From contig NZ_JBEQZJ010000033.1 of the NCBI RefSeq assembly GCF_045223415.1, positions 1 to 46,330 on the forward strand: a stretch of DNA of 46,330 nucleotides. Reading direction: 5' to 3'. Positions 1-8,350 of this stretch are shown piece by piece (the first letter of the stretch is position 1; each line of letters starts with the position of its first letter). The notes beneath the pieces are model-generated. The model saw only the letters and a program-made list of their open reading frames with translations, had not been told where the DNA came from and did not search any database. Both the position numbers and the translations under genes were made by a program. This DNA is from Hoskinsella mucinilytica. GTDB lineage: Bacteria > Bacillota_I > Bacilli_A > Erysipelotrichales > Erysipelotrichaceae.

Positions 1-110
1 ACATTTTGTAGATAATTTGCTAATATAGATTTTATTGAAAACATAAATCATTTTATATGAGATACAAATCTTTCAGTTTCTAAACTCTTTGATCAAGAGC
101 TTTCATTATC

Positions 111-139
111 TTTACCATATCAAAGAAACAGTGTAAAAT
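111..139 (+). promoter_or_regulatory. Candidate sigma-A promoter of the RpiR-type regulator
   Basis: TTTACC (111-116) and TAAAAT (134-139) are separated by 17 bases, just upstream of the ribosome binding site at 151-157. A 7-bp inverted repeat, CTTTGAT (87-93) and ATCAAAG (119-125), surrounds the -35 box and could be an operator for autoregulation; that is inference. Confidence 0.45.
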
Positions 140-165
140 GTAGATAAAGAAAAGGGGATGTCTTG

Positions 166-900
166 ATGTTAACGATTGAACAAGTAAAAAGTCTAAATGA
201 GCTGGAGATGGGGATATATGATTACATTATGCAGCATAAGGAAAAAGTACTGCATATGAAGATCAGAGAGCTTGCGACAGAAGCTCATGTATCTACTACT
301 ACCATTCTTCGCTTTTGTAAAAAGGCGGGTTGTAATGGATTTGCGGAATTCAAAATCAAATTTAAGTTGTATCTACAACGTCATGAAGCAATCCGTATCG
401 ATCATGATATTCCTTTGATGCTTGATTTTTTCAATAAAATTAATTCAAATCAGTTCTTTAAAGAAATAGAAGAAGTGGCACAAAAAATTCAAGCAAGTGA
501 TTTTATCATCTGTATTGGTATTGGGACAAGTGGATTGTTAGGGCAGTATGCCGCACGTACCTTTACGAATTATGGGAAACTGGCATTTAGCATTCAAGAT
601 CCTTTTTATCCTATTGCGAAGGGATGCTATGAAAAGTCCTGTGTAATTGCGTTATCCGAGAGCGGAGAAACAACAGAAACGATTCAGCAATTAAAAGGTC
701 TGATGGAAGAAAACAGCACTACCATTGCTATTACCAATAAGGAAGATTGTACCATATCTAGAATGTCAGATTATCATTTTCATTATTATATGCCAGAACA
801 AAGAATGCATCAATTCTATAATGTGACAACACAAGTTCCGGTTATCTTCATCCTAGAAACCTTGGCAAAAAGAGTAAAAGAATTGATGGATGAAGCGTAA
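166..900 (+). CDS. MurR/RpiR-family transcriptional regulator (HTH + SIS domain)
   Basis: A predicted cytoplasmic DNA-binding regulator of 244 residues, the usual size for RpiR proteins. Residues 1-77 form the HTH_6 domain (the VSTTTILRFCKKAGCNGFAE helix-turn-helix). Residues about 105-235 form a SIS sugar-phosphate-binding fold with the typical SESGETTET loop. Members sense a sugar phosphate and control sugar or amino-sugar catabolism. The effector cannot be told here because no sugar operon is adjacent. A TTG at 163 is in frame, but AAAGGGG at 151-157 sits 8 bases from ATG 166, so I use ATG 166. It is transcribed alone and converges on mscL, with a shared terminator between. Confidence 0.9.
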   Translation: MLTIEQVKSLNELEMGIYDYIMQHKEKVLHMKIRELATEAHVSTTTILRFCKKAGCNGFAEFKIKFKLYLQRHEAIRIDHDIPLMLDFFNKINSNQFFKEIEEVAQKIQASDFIICIGIGTSGLLGQYAARTFTNYGKLAFSIQDPFYPIAKGCYEKSCVIALSESGETTETIQQLKGLMEENSTTIAITNKEDCTISRMSDYHFHYYMPEQRMHQFYNVTTQVPVIFILETLAKRVKELMDEA

Positions 901-929
901 AAAAAGCTGTGGTTAATTCACAGCTTTTT
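901..929. terminator. Bidirectional intrinsic terminator between rpiR-type gene and mscL
   Basis: A perfect 11-bp stem, AAAAAGCTGTG (901-911) with CACAGCTTTTT (919-929), has a 7-base loop. A-runs and T-runs on the two arms make it usable on both strands. The mscL stop codon lies in the loop. Confidence 0.85.
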
Positions 930-1389
930 CATCCTCTAGAACAGAAGTACAGTGTGGACAACGAGTCGCATGAATATCGATTTCACTCATACAATAAGGA
1001 CATACCTTCGTATCCGGTTCTGCTTTTTCTTCTACTACCGGTTTTTTCACTCGATTAGCAAGTGTATTCATCGTTTTAACAAGCATAAAGATAACAAACG
1101 CCATGATAAGAAAATCTATGACCTGTGTTAGAAAAGCACCATAATTTAAGGTTGCTGCTTTTGCTTCTTGAGCTTGCGCAAGGGAAGCGTAACTTTTTCC
1201 ATCCAAAGAAATAAACCAGTTTGAAAAATCTACACCACCGGTAAATAAGGATATGATCGGCATGATGACATCATTAACCAAAGAGCTGATGATTTTCTGA
1301 AATGCACCACCGATGATGACACCGACTGCCATATCTAATACATTGCCACGCATGATAAATTCTTTAAATTCTTGAATGATTCCTCTCAT
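913..1389 (-). CDS. mscL: Large-conductance mechanosensitive channel MscL with C-terminal zinc ribbon
   Basis: Stretch-activated channel in the cytoplasmic membrane that releases solutes on osmotic downshock. The N-terminus (FKEFIMRGNVLDMAVGVIIG) is the MscL signature. Two membrane segments follow, near residues 14-45 and 77-100. Typical MscL ends near residue 136; this one is 158 residues and adds a CPYC...CPHC four-cysteine zinc-ribbon tail. Two ATGs are in tandem (1392 and 1389); AGGAGG at 1395-1400 is best spaced for 1389. The gene follows the aminopeptidase gene closely, its ribosome binding site overlapping that gene's stop, so the two are likely one transcript. MscL identity is certain; the role of the tail is unknown. 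Confidence 0.95.
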   Translation of the reverse strand: MRGIIQEFKEFIMRGNVLDMAVGVIIGGAFQKIISSLVNDVIMPIISLFTGGVDFSNWFISLDGKSYASLAQAQEAKAATLNYGAFLTQVIDFLIMAFVIFMLVKTMNTLANRVKKPVVEEKAEPDTKVCPYCMSEIDIHATRCPHCTSVLEDEKAVN

Positions 1390-1398
1390 CATAACCTC

Positions 1399-2643
1399 CT
1401 AACTAGCTGCCTGCATAAACTTTTCAATCTCATCTGCATCTTTGATGATTGCTTCAGAAAGATTGATACAGCCATGTTCTGTAACAAGTACATTGTCTTC
1501 GATACGAATACCGATTCCTTCTTCTTCTAAATATAAGCCGGGTTCTATTGTAAAGACATTTCCAGGCTCAATCATATAATTAGATAAAGTGACATCATGT
1601 GTTTCCAGACCTAACATATGGGATACACCATGCCAGTAATAATCTTCAACTGTATGTCCGTCTTTTAATAAACCAATATGATCCAATTCTTTTTCATAAA
1701 AACGAATCAGTTCATTGTTTAATCCACGTAGTGTTACACCCGGTTTCACAAGACTCATGATATAACGATTTGCGGCTAATACGATGTCATAAATCTGACG
1801 TTGTCTTGGAGTAAATGTTCCATTCACAGGGAAGGTTCTTGTGATATCAGCATTCATATACTCAAAAGATGCACCTAAATCACATAATACTAGCTCGTTA
1901 TCTTCAATATACTCATCATTATCACTATAATGAAGGATGGTAGCATTCTTACCACCGGCAACAATAGATGGGAAACTGTGTTTACAAGCATTGGATTTCA
2001 CAACAAAATCAAAACAAGCTTCTATTTGATGTTCTCCCATTTCCGGTTCACTTGCCTGCATCATTTGAAGAATTCCCTCATTGGTCACTCGTATCGCTTC
2101 TTTTAATTGTTCGATTTCGATATCATCTTTGATCAAACGAAGGCGTGTAATCTTAGCCGCAACATTGGCAAGTTCAATATGCGGATATTGTTTTAATAGT
2201 TCACGGCAGAACACAAAAGATTCACGATCTGTTTGATATGGTTCTTGCTTAGTGAAATCCGCATAAACCATGATGCGTTCTTCATGATCATAGATTCTTT
2301 GAATATAGCTTCCTAAAGTGTCCATCAATTCTTCTAAAAGATAAATTTCCTCGATATCACTGATGTCACTTGCTTCATCAGGAAGGATCCTTCCTCCAAC
2401 CCATTTCGCTTGTGTTTCATCATATGGTTCGATAAACAAGATCTCTTTTGTGATTTCGCCCATCTTACATAAGGCTAATACCATATTTTCTTTATCTAAT
2501 CCGGTGAGATAAAAAAAGTTTCTATCTACCGAAAACTCATATTTTTCATCACCGACCTTATAAGGTGCTTTTCCTGAGAAAAATAAGGTGATAGAGCCAG
2601 ATGGTAAGGAGCGTAATAATTTTGTTCTTCTTTTTTTATACAT
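1399..2643 (-). CDS. Xaa-Pro aminopeptidase (M24B metallopeptidase)
   Basis: Cytosolic dinuclear-metal peptidase of 414 residues that removes the N-terminal residue next to proline. It has the N-terminal aminopeptidase-P domain (about residues 1-130, including FFYLTGLD) and a C-terminal pita-bread domain. The metal ligands are visible as LCDLGASF, NADITRTF, WHGVSHMLGLETHD, TIEPGLYL and IRIEDN. A TTG at 2652 is in frame, but the reading-strand AGAGAGG abuts it and is correctly spaced (9 bases) for ATG 2643. It probably forms an operon with mscL downstream. Exact substrate range (PepP or prolidase-like) cannot be decided from the sequence. Confidence 0.92.
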   Translation of the reverse strand: MYKKRRTKLLRSLPSGSITLFFSGKAPYKVGDEKYEFSVDRNFFYLTGLDKENMVLALCKMGEITKEILFIEPYDETQAKWVGGRILPDEASDISDIEEIYLLEELMDTLGSYIQRIYDHEERIMVYADFTKQEPYQTDRESFVFCRELLKQYPHIELANVAAKITRLRLIKDDIEIEQLKEAIRVTNEGILQMMQASEPEMGEHQIEACFDFVVKSNACKHSFPSIVAGGKNATILHYSDNDEYIEDNELVLCDLGASFEYMNADITRTFPVNGTFTPRQRQIYDIVLAANRYIMSLVKPGVTLRGLNNELIRFYEKELDHIGLLKDGHTVEDYYWHGVSHMLGLETHDVTLSNYMIEPGNVFTIEPGLYLEEEGIGIRIEDNVLVTEHGCINLSEAIIKDADEIEKFMQAAS

Positions 2644-2669
2644 TTCAATCAACCTCTCTTCATGTTTTC

Positions 2670-2680
2670 ATTTTACCACA
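2670..2680 (-). promoter_or_regulatory. Extended -10 promoter for the aminopeptidase-mscL operon
   Basis: On the minus strand the sequence is TGTGGTAAAAT, an extended -10 (TRTGn plus TAAAAT), about 27 bases upstream of ATG 2643. There is no good -35 box, as expected for this class. The same TGTGGTAAAAT occurs upstream of the gene at 40822. Confidence 0.5.
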
Positions 2681-2719
2681 GATGATAGACTTCTCCTATA
2701 CGAAGATAGGTAAAAACCG

Positions 2720-2748
2720 TTTACAAGCAATCTTTTGCATACTATAAT
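2720..2748 (+). promoter_or_regulatory. Sigma-A promoter of ispD
   Basis: TTTACA (2720-2725), a 17-base spacer, and a perfect TATAAT (2743-2748). Transcription would begin near 2755. This rules out the in-frame ATG at 2735, which lies inside the promoter, and fixes the ispD start at 2774. Confidence 0.75.
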
Positions 2749-2773
2749 GATTACAGATATTGGAGATGAGGAT

Positions 2774-3421
2774 ATGAAATATACAGCTTTGATCGTTGCT
2801 GCCGGGAGTGGTTCTCGCATGGGACTTGGTTATAATAAGATGTTGTATCGTTTTCAAAATGGAAAGACGATACTGGAAACAACAGTAGCAATATTTTTAA
2901 AGGATGAGCGTTGCAAAGAGGTAATCGTTGTTGGCGGAAAGGATGATATCAAAGAATATCAAACCATTCTTAAACAGGATCGTATCGTATTTGCGTTAGG
3001 TGGAAAGACCAGACAAGAATCTGTTCATCGTGGATTAAAAAAGGTCACTCAAGAGTATGTCTTGATTCATGATGGAGCACGACCTTGGCTTACTATGGAT
3101 TGTATCAATCATTTATGTCAAGCCTTAGAAGAACATCCAGCTTGTTTATTGATGGTACCCGTCAAGGATACTATCAAACAGGTGAAAGATGGTAAGATTG
3201 TGACTACCTTAAATAGAAGTGAATTATGGCAAGCGCAGACCCCTCAAGCATTCTTAACTTCCATTATATTAGATTGTCATGAACAAGCAATTCAAGATCA
3301 TATTGAGGCTACAGATGATGCACAGCTAGTAGAACTATGTAGTAGTCAATCCGTATATGTTGTAAAGGGTGATTATGAAAATCTAAAGGTCACGACCATA
3401 GAGGATATTAAGGGAAGGTAA
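2774..3421 (+). CDS. ispD: 2-C-methyl-D-erythritol 4-phosphate cytidylyltransferase
   Basis: Transfers CMP from CTP to methylerythritol phosphate in the non-mevalonate isoprenoid pathway, in the cytosol. The protein has 215 residues, close to the family norm. The nucleotide-binding loop AAGSGSRMG is near residue 8. Further IspD signatures are HDGARPW, ATDDAQLVE and the C-terminal GDYENLKVTTIEDI. GGAG at 2762-2765 is 8 bases from ATG 2774. A TarI-type ribitol-phosphate cytidylyltransferase shares this fold, but no teichoic-acid genes are nearby, so IspD is the better call. It is convergent with the phosphatase gene that follows. Confidence 0.88.
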   Translation: MKYTALIVAAGSGSRMGLGYNKMLYRFQNGKTILETTVAIFLKDERCKEVIVVGGKDDIKEYQTILKQDRIVFALGGKTRQESVHRGLKKVTQEYVLIHDGARPWLTMDCINHLCQALEEHPACLLMVPVKDTIKQVKDGKIVTTLNRSELWQAQTPQAFLTSIILDCHEQAIQDHIEATDDAQLVELCSSQSVYVVKGDYENLKVTTIEDIKGR

Positions 3422-3449
3422 ATCTTCTCTTTTTCTTTATAAAGTGAGG

Positions 3450-4358
3450 CTATGATGGTAGTTCCAGTATTCTTTCATAAAGATAGCCTTCACGTACACC
3501 ATAATGGCTAACTTGCATCCTTTTACAATGGAAATAGTTTGCGATTTCAGAAAGAATAAACAAACCGGGCAATAGGGTATGAATACGATCAGGTCTTGCT
3601 TTTAAAATGGTATGACAAACTTCCTTTGGCGCATGTTTATAATTTGCATACATGAGATCTAATGCATTACATGGGAATTCTATCGCAAAGGGTTCCTTAA
3701 GATAAAGGGCATCTATCAATGCTTCAATGGCACGGATGCTACCTCCTGCTGCACAAAGGTATGGTATTTCCTTAGGAAAATCAGTCGGAAGATGTGCATC
3801 CAATTCTTTTCGTACTCTTTGCCTGATTGCTTTTTGTTCACTTTCTTTTGGTAGAAGTTTTGATATATAGCGTTGAAACATCGATAAAGAGCCAATGGGG
3901 ATACTGAATACCTGATAAATTTTCTTGTTTTTAAAATAAACCAATTCACAACTTCCACCACCTAAATCAAGAAACAGGCCTTCTTGTTGTGAAATATGAT
4001 GAGAGGCACCATAAAAACTTAACTTGCCTTCTGTTTCTCCTGATAATACATCAATGGATATCTTTGTTTTTTCTTTGATCGTATGCAAAACGATATCTTT
4101 ATTTTTTAGGTTTCGTAATGATGCAGTTGAGAAAACACTGTAGTTGATGATATCTACACTATGTAATAGTTTCTGAAAGCTTATAAGTACATCACAAAGT
4201 AATTGAATACCAATCTCACTGAGCGTTCCTTTCTTTATATAGGATAGAATACCAATGGTTTCTTTTTTCGAAAATAATAGCTGTGCTGTTTGTTCCTTAC
4301 ACTCATATACATTCAAACGTATGGTATTGCTACCTAAATCAATGATTCCATATAGCAT
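3450..4358 (-). CDS. Ppx/GppA-family phosphatase (exopolyphosphatase-like)
   Basis: A 302-residue ASKHA-fold phosphohydrolase expected to act on polyphosphate or pppGpp. The phosphate-1 loop is IIDLGSNTIRLNVYE at the N-terminus; the second loop is FLDLGGGSCELVYF near residue 130; the adenosine-side AAGGSIRAIEAL is near residue 205. It is the short single-core form (about 300 residues) and lacks the extra helical/HD domains of the roughly 500-residue enzymes. AAGGAAGG precedes ATG 4358 at good spacing. It is transcribed in the same direction as the upstream MATE gene, with a terminator between. Substrate (polyphosphate or pppGpp) is not decidable from sequence. Confidence 0.85.
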   Translation of the reverse strand: MLYGIIDLGSNTIRLNVYECKEQTAQLLFSKKETIGILSYIKKGTLSEIGIQLLCDVLISFQKLLHSVDIINYSVFSTASLRNLKNKDIVLHTIKEKTKISIDVLSGETEGKLSFYGASHHISQQEGLFLDLGGGSCELVYFKNKKIYQVFSIPIGSLSMFQRYISKLLPKESEQKAIRQRVRKELDAHLPTDFPKEIPYLCAAGGSIRAIEALIDALYLKEPFAIEFPCNALDLMYANYKHAPKEVCHTILKARPDRIHTLLPGLFILSEIANYFHCKRMQVSHYGVREGYLYERILELPS

Positions 4359-4435
4359 GAACTACACCTTCCTTTCCACATATAGTGTATAGAAAAGATG
4401 TTAGAACTATATGAAGAAAAGGTTAACGAATGGTT

Positions 4436-4463
4436 AAAAAAACATTCTGTTTAAGACAGAATG
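4436..4463 (-). terminator. Intrinsic terminator of the MATE transporter gene
   Basis: On the minus strand an 8-bp perfect stem (CATTCTGT 4443-4450 with ACAGAATG 4456-4463) has a 5-base loop and is followed by seven U residues. Confidence 0.8.
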
Positions 4464-4476
4464 CTTTTGGTTATGG

Positions 4477-5838
4477 TTATGCTGTTACTGTTTCATATTT
4501 CTTTAGCCAATTTCCTCTTTTATAATAGATGAAGAGCCATATTGCGCTGATGACCCAACTGATTGGCCATCCGGCAAAGACAACACCAATGTTTTTAAAT
4601 ATAGGAACACTTGTTAATATCCAAGTCATTCTGACACCGCACCAACAGGTAACCATGACGATCATTGGAATTGTGGTAATACCAGCACCTCGAACGATAC
4701 CGGCAAAAGCATGAGATAAGGCTAAGAATAAATACCCCGGTACTAGAACATGCATCATATAAAGCCCATAATCAATAACAACAGGATCATTAGAGAAAAT
4801 TGCCAATACTTGTGGACCGAAAATCAATAAGATTGCGGAGATGACAAGGGTTGTGATACAGCTCATGATACAGCCTGTTTTACCACCCTTTCTAACCCGG
4901 TCGTACTTTTGTGCACCCATGTTTTGTCCAGTAAAGGTGGTTAGTGCCATCGCAAAGCTCATCGCTGGTAGAATGACAAAGCCATCAATCTTAGTATAAG
5001 AACCACAACCCGCCATTGCTAAGGAACCAAAAGCATTGATATTTGTTTGTACAATGACATTTGAGAAAGAAACAATTGCATTCTGAAGTCCACTAGGAAG
5101 CCCAAGTCGTACAATTTCCACGAGCATGTGCTTATGGATCTTAAGCTTGCTTAAGATGACTTTATATTCTCGTTTAGATTTTATGAGCAATAGCATAGTA
5201 AGTAACATACTAATAGTTTGTGCAATCAGTGTTGCCCATGCCACTCCTGCAATACCCATTTTGAATACTACGACAAATAGTAAATCCAGTCCTATATTGG
5301 TGACTGATGAAATAATTAAAAAATACAATGGATTTTTACTATCGCCAACAGATCGTAGGATACCGCTACCCATGTTATAGAGCATAACAGATACCACACC
5401 TAGAAAATAAATTCGCAAATATAAGACGGAATTAACCATAACATCTTCCGGTGTTCCCATCAATTCCAAAATAAGCGGGCTTAAGAGGATACCAACAATC
5501 GTCATAATGATACCAGCAATAAAAGTGAAGGCCAAGGACGTATGAATCGCAATTTCTAATGATTCATGATTTCTTGCGCCAAAATAACGAGATATGATAA
5601 CCCCTGCACCAACAGATAGACCCATTAAAAAACTTACCAGCAGATTAATAAGTGGTGCACTAGAACCTACAGCCGCTAGTGCTTGTGGTCCTATGTAATT
5701 TCCAACAACGATGGAATCCACCGCATTGTATAGCTGCTGAAACAGATTTCCCAGTAATAATGGTATGGAGAACAGCAGCAGTTCTTTCCAGATGACACCT
5801 TCCGTCATCAGTCCTTTTGTTTTACCATCTTTTTTCAT
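4477..5838 (-). CDS. MATE-family multidrug/sodium antiporter
   Basis: Integral membrane efflux protein of 453 residues with about 12 hydrophobic segments in two MatE halves, matching the family length. The family start LFSIPLLLGNLFQQLYNAVD is clear, as is the repeat-like second half beginning near residue 240. These proteins exchange cations or organic compounds against Na+ or H+. Substrate cannot be assigned. The reading-strand GGGAGAG is 8 bases from ATG 5838. It appears to be a single-gene unit ending in the terminator at 4436-4463. Confidence 0.9.
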   Translation of the reverse strand: MKKDGKTKGLMTEGVIWKELLLFSIPLLLGNLFQQLYNAVDSIVVGNYIGPQALAAVGSSAPLINLLVSFLMGLSVGAGVIISRYFGARNHESLEIAIHTSLAFTFIAGIIMTIVGILLSPLILELMGTPEDVMVNSVLYLRIYFLGVVSVMLYNMGSGILRSVGDSKNPLYFLIISSVTNIGLDLLFVVVFKMGIAGVAWATLIAQTISMLLTMLLLIKSKREYKVILSKLKIHKHMLVEIVRLGLPSGLQNAIVSFSNVIVQTNINAFGSLAMAGCGSYTKIDGFVILPAMSFAMALTTFTGQNMGAQKYDRVRKGGKTGCIMSCITTLVISAILLIFGPQVLAIFSNDPVVIDYGLYMMHVLVPGYLFLALSHAFAGIVRGAGITTIPMIVMVTCWCGVRMTWILTSVPIFKNIGVVFAGWPISWVISAIWLFIYYKRGNWLKKYETVTA

Positions 5839-6053
5839 ATTCTAAACTCTCCCTCAATACCGTATTATTATACTCCTTCATGTTAGTAAAAGATAGAAGA
5901 GATGTGGAAAAATCTGTATTCTTTCATTTCAGTTTAAGAACAAAATCCTAAATACTACTTTTGCCTTAGGGATTGATATTATTTGGGTTCCTATAAATAT
6001 AGCATTGTGAATTGAATACAGAAATAGGGGGATTTATTCTCGCTTATTATAAA

Positions 6054-6089
6054 GTCGGCAGTATAGTCGGTAGTTAAATCGGCAGTGAA
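6054..6089 (+). repeat. Degenerate copies of a 12-bp repeat
   Basis: Three imperfect 12-bp units (GTCGGCAGTATA, GTCGGTAGTTAA, ATCGGCAGTGAA) match the clean array at 6237. In one frame they read VGSI-VGS-stop-IGSE, so this looks like a decayed coding repeat. The rest of the gap from 5839 to 6236 shows no gene; a TATAAT at 6225-6230 without a clear -35 box could be a weak promoter. Confidence 0.7.
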
Positions 6090-6236
6090 ATCATATATTT
6101 AAAGGTTATGATTATGTAAAAATGAAATGAAACTCATTTATATAAAGAAAAAGTATGAATAATTGCTTTTTTGATATAAAAATCGGATTAAATGTTTCTC
6201 TTTTTCCATAAAAAAGGTATACTATATAATATAGAT

Positions 6237-6308
6237 GTGAAGTCGGCAGTGAAGTCGGCAGTGAAGTCGGCAGTGAAGTCGGCAGTGAAGTCGGCAGTGA
6301 ATTCGACG
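6237..6308 (+). repeat. 12-bp tandem repeat array, five perfect units plus a partial
   Basis: GTGAAGTCGGCA is repeated exactly five times (6237-6296), and a diverged unit follows to about 6308. The three forward frames read VKSA, stop-SRQ and EVGS. The EVGS frame resembles the low-complexity VGSE/VGNK tails I recall on AlbA_2-type ATP-binding proteins; that link is inference. The array abuts the point where the DarT homology starts. A 12-bp unit keeps frame, so copy-number change could not act as a frame switch. Confidence 0.85.
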
Positions 6309-6759
6309 TGATTACATTAAAATTGCAAACCATGGAGAACTGCACGATTATGCTAATTTATATTTTGATGCTCGTAATCCTATGATGTATTACATAATAA
6401 ATCATAATAATGTTAATGACTTATGCATCATTTGTGTTGATAAAAGAGTTCTTGACTTGAAAGATACTATTGTAACAGAATTAAATGCTGCTTCTGAATT
6501 AGCACTATTTGAAAAGTCAGAAAGAGGATTAAAATTCATAAAATTTGAGCAGGTGTTCGCAAAATCTTGGGATGATCCTAATTATTTAGAAAAGATAGAA
6601 AAGAAAGCGATTAAATGTGCTGAAGTATTAGTTTTAGGTAAAGTGCCAATAGAATACCTTTTGAAAATCAAAGTAGCTACACAATTGGCTAAACAAGAAG
6701 CGGAATCACTGAACTTAGGAGTTCCTATTGAAATAGATAAATTTAAGTTTTTTAAATAG
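6301..6759 (+). pseudogene. darT: DarT toxin, N-terminally truncated (DNA ADP-ribosyltransferase remnant)
   Basis: DarT attaches ADP-ribose from NAD+ to thymidine bases in single-stranded DNA. This frame opens after a TGA at 6298 and shows DarT middle and C-terminal motifs: HGELHDYANLYFDARNPMMY, DLCIICVD, and the region KKAIKCAEVLVLGKVP, whose Glu matches the family catalytic Glu. The N-terminal portion of roughly 40-60 residues, which supplies the NAD-contacting His/Asn/Arg of intact DarT, is absent and is replaced by the 12-bp repeat. The first ATGs in frame (6382, 6385) have no ribosome binding site and would lose even the HDY motif. I therefore call it an inactive remnant. The intact antitoxin gene follows 13 bases downstream. 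Confidence 0.8.
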
Positions 6760-6772
6760 AGGAGTGGTGATT

Positions 6773-7780
6773 ATGATAAAAATGAAAATTGGTAATATTT
6801 TTGAATCACAAATGGATGTTTTAGTTAATACTGTCAATTGTGTGGGCGTTATGGGGAAAGGCATTGCAAAAACCTTTAAAACTAATTATCCTAAAATGTT
6901 TGATGAATATAAATCTCTCTGTGATAAAAAATTAGTCACTACTGGAAAACTTTATCCTTATCTGGAAAATGAAAAAGTCAAAGTTATCAATTTTCCAACA
7001 AAACAACATTGGCGTTCTCCATCAAAACTTGAATATGTTATTTCTGGTCTTGATTGGTTTGTAGGAAATTATAAAGATTTAGGAATAGAATCAATTGCAT
7101 TTCCTCCGTTAGGATGTGGAAATGGTGGATTAGATTGGGATGTTGTTGGTCCAATAATGTATCAGAAACTTTATGATTTACCAATAGATATTGAGGTCTA
7201 TGCACCTTTTGGAATAGAAAAAGATAAACTATCTACAAAATTTTTGATGCAAAAATCAGAGAACAAAAATACTGTCGGAGTTATATATGATAAAATAAAC
7301 GATAATTGGTTATTGATTTTAAGATTAGTAAAATGTTTAGAAGAATCTGAGTATAGTGTTAAAGTGGGTAGAACTATTTTCCAAAAGATATGTTATGTGC
7401 TAACGAGGTTTGGCACAGATACAGGATTAAATTTTGTGAAAGGAACTTATGGACCTTATTCATCAGATATAAAAAATATGATTACAGTTTTATCAAACAA
7501 TAATCTGATATACGAAAAAGAATTTGGAAAAATGATGCTTATTTGTGTGAGTGATAGCTTTAAGATAAACCCGGCTATTTATTCCGAAAAAGATAAAATG
7601 TATGTAAATAAAACTTACGACTTATTTAAAAGAATTAAGGATACAAATCATGCGGAGCTTATAACAACTATTTTATTTTCATTTGATCAATTAGCAACAG
7701 AAAATACAGTTGTAACAGAAAATTTGTTATTTGATTATATAATAGATTGGAAAAAAAAGATATCATACAAAAGAATATGA
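6773..7780 (+). CDS. darG: DarG antitoxin (macrodomain DNA ADP-ribosylglycohydrolase)
   Basis: Reverses DarT modification by removing ADP-ribose from thymidine, and binds DarT directly. Residues 1 to about 150 form the macrodomain, with VNTVNCVGVMGKGIAKTF near the start, the TKQHWRSPSKLEYV segment that carries the DarG catalytic lysine region, and PPLGCGNGGLDW. Residues about 165-335 are the C-terminal winged-helix-like domain (GRTIFQKICYVLTRFG, KGTYGPYSSDIK) that in studied DarG blocks the toxin. At 335 residues it is full length. A GTG at 6764 is in frame, but AGAGGAG (6758-6764) is 8 bases from ATG 6773. It is the second gene of a darTG operon whose toxin is broken. Confidence 0.9.
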   Translation: MIKMKIGNIFESQMDVLVNTVNCVGVMGKGIAKTFKTNYPKMFDEYKSLCDKKLVTTGKLYPYLENEKVKVINFPTKQHWRSPSKLEYVISGLDWFVGNYKDLGIESIAFPPLGCGNGGLDWDVVGPIMYQKLYDLPIDIEVYAPFGIEKDKLSTKFLMQKSENKNTVGVIYDKINDNWLLILRLVKCLEESEYSVKVGRTIFQKICYVLTRFGTDTGLNFVKGTYGPYSSDIKNMITVLSNNNLIYEKEFGKMMLICVSDSFKINPAIYSEKDKMYVNKTYDLFKRIKDTNHAELITTILFSFDQLATENTVVTENLLFDYIIDWKKKISYKRI

Positions 7781-8112
7781 ATATCAGATAAGGGAACTTT
7801 CTAAAAGCTTGACATCATTAAAAATGATTGACGTAGATTACAGCAGAGATTTTAAACTAAGCGAAATGTATTAAAAATATTTAATCAATATTAGGTTGAT
7901 GAAATATAAGATGAAGATTATTAGATGCTGTAAGGCAGAAATAGTCTTCATTTTTTTTGTTTTTTCATAAAAGATATGCATATACTTAATAAGAATTAAG
8001 TTTGCAATGAGAAATTTTATAAGATTAATTCTAACGTAAAGGCTTTCAATTAACACAGATTGAAAATAAAATCATTAAGTCTAAAAAAGATTACAAAAAT
8101 AGAAAATAAATC
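7781..8112 (+). other. Gap between darG and the capsule promoter
   Basis: AT-rich DNA with no credible gene on either strand. It contains the darG-side terminator at 7913-7966. Short open frames here lack ribosome binding sites and recognizable products. Confidence 0.6.
7913..7966 (+). terminator. Intrinsic terminator downstream of darG
   Basis: GAAGATTATT (7913-7922) pairs with AATAGTCTTC (7940-7949), one G-U pair, with a small inner hairpin, followed by eight T and a second T-run. It lies about 130 bases after darG and separates it from the capsule operon. Confidence 0.75.
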
Positions 8113-8141
8113 TTGAATGAGAAGATTATATGTAGTAGAAT
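8113..8141 (+). promoter_or_regulatory. Candidate promoter of the capsule operon
   Basis: TTGAAT (8113-8118), a 17-base spacer and TAGAAT (8136-8141). Transcription from about 8148 would give a leader of roughly 255 bases before the first gene. It is the best sigma-A match in this gap. Confidence 0.45.
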
Positions 8142-8350
8142 GAATTAGGTTACAAAATTGAGGAAAAGAATACAATAAGCGGCAGTGTTCATTTATGTAT
8201 AGGATTATGAATGCTCTATTTTTTATCAAAATAATCTATAAATCTTATGTTATTTAGACTATTTAGATATAAAAAAGAGTGGTTCTCTCAATCAGGATAT
8301 CTATACATTAACCTATACGTTTATAGATGTTATGCAACCTCAATTAGAAC

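Noticed and set aside
2735..2773. N-terminal extension of IspD from ATG 2735
   Set aside because: This ATG lies within a TTTACA-17-TATAAT promoter and upstream of the expected transcription start; GGAG and the family start fit ATG 2774.
6237..6308. Short-repeat CRISPR or phase-variation switch
   Set aside because: The units are head-to-tail with no spacers, so this is not CRISPR. The 12-bp unit is a multiple of three, so copy-number change would not shift a reading frame.
6112..6345. Minus-strand ORF with an LPTS repeat
   Set aside because: It exists only because the 12-bp repeat is open in that frame; it has no ribosome binding site and no protein-like sequence outside the repeat.
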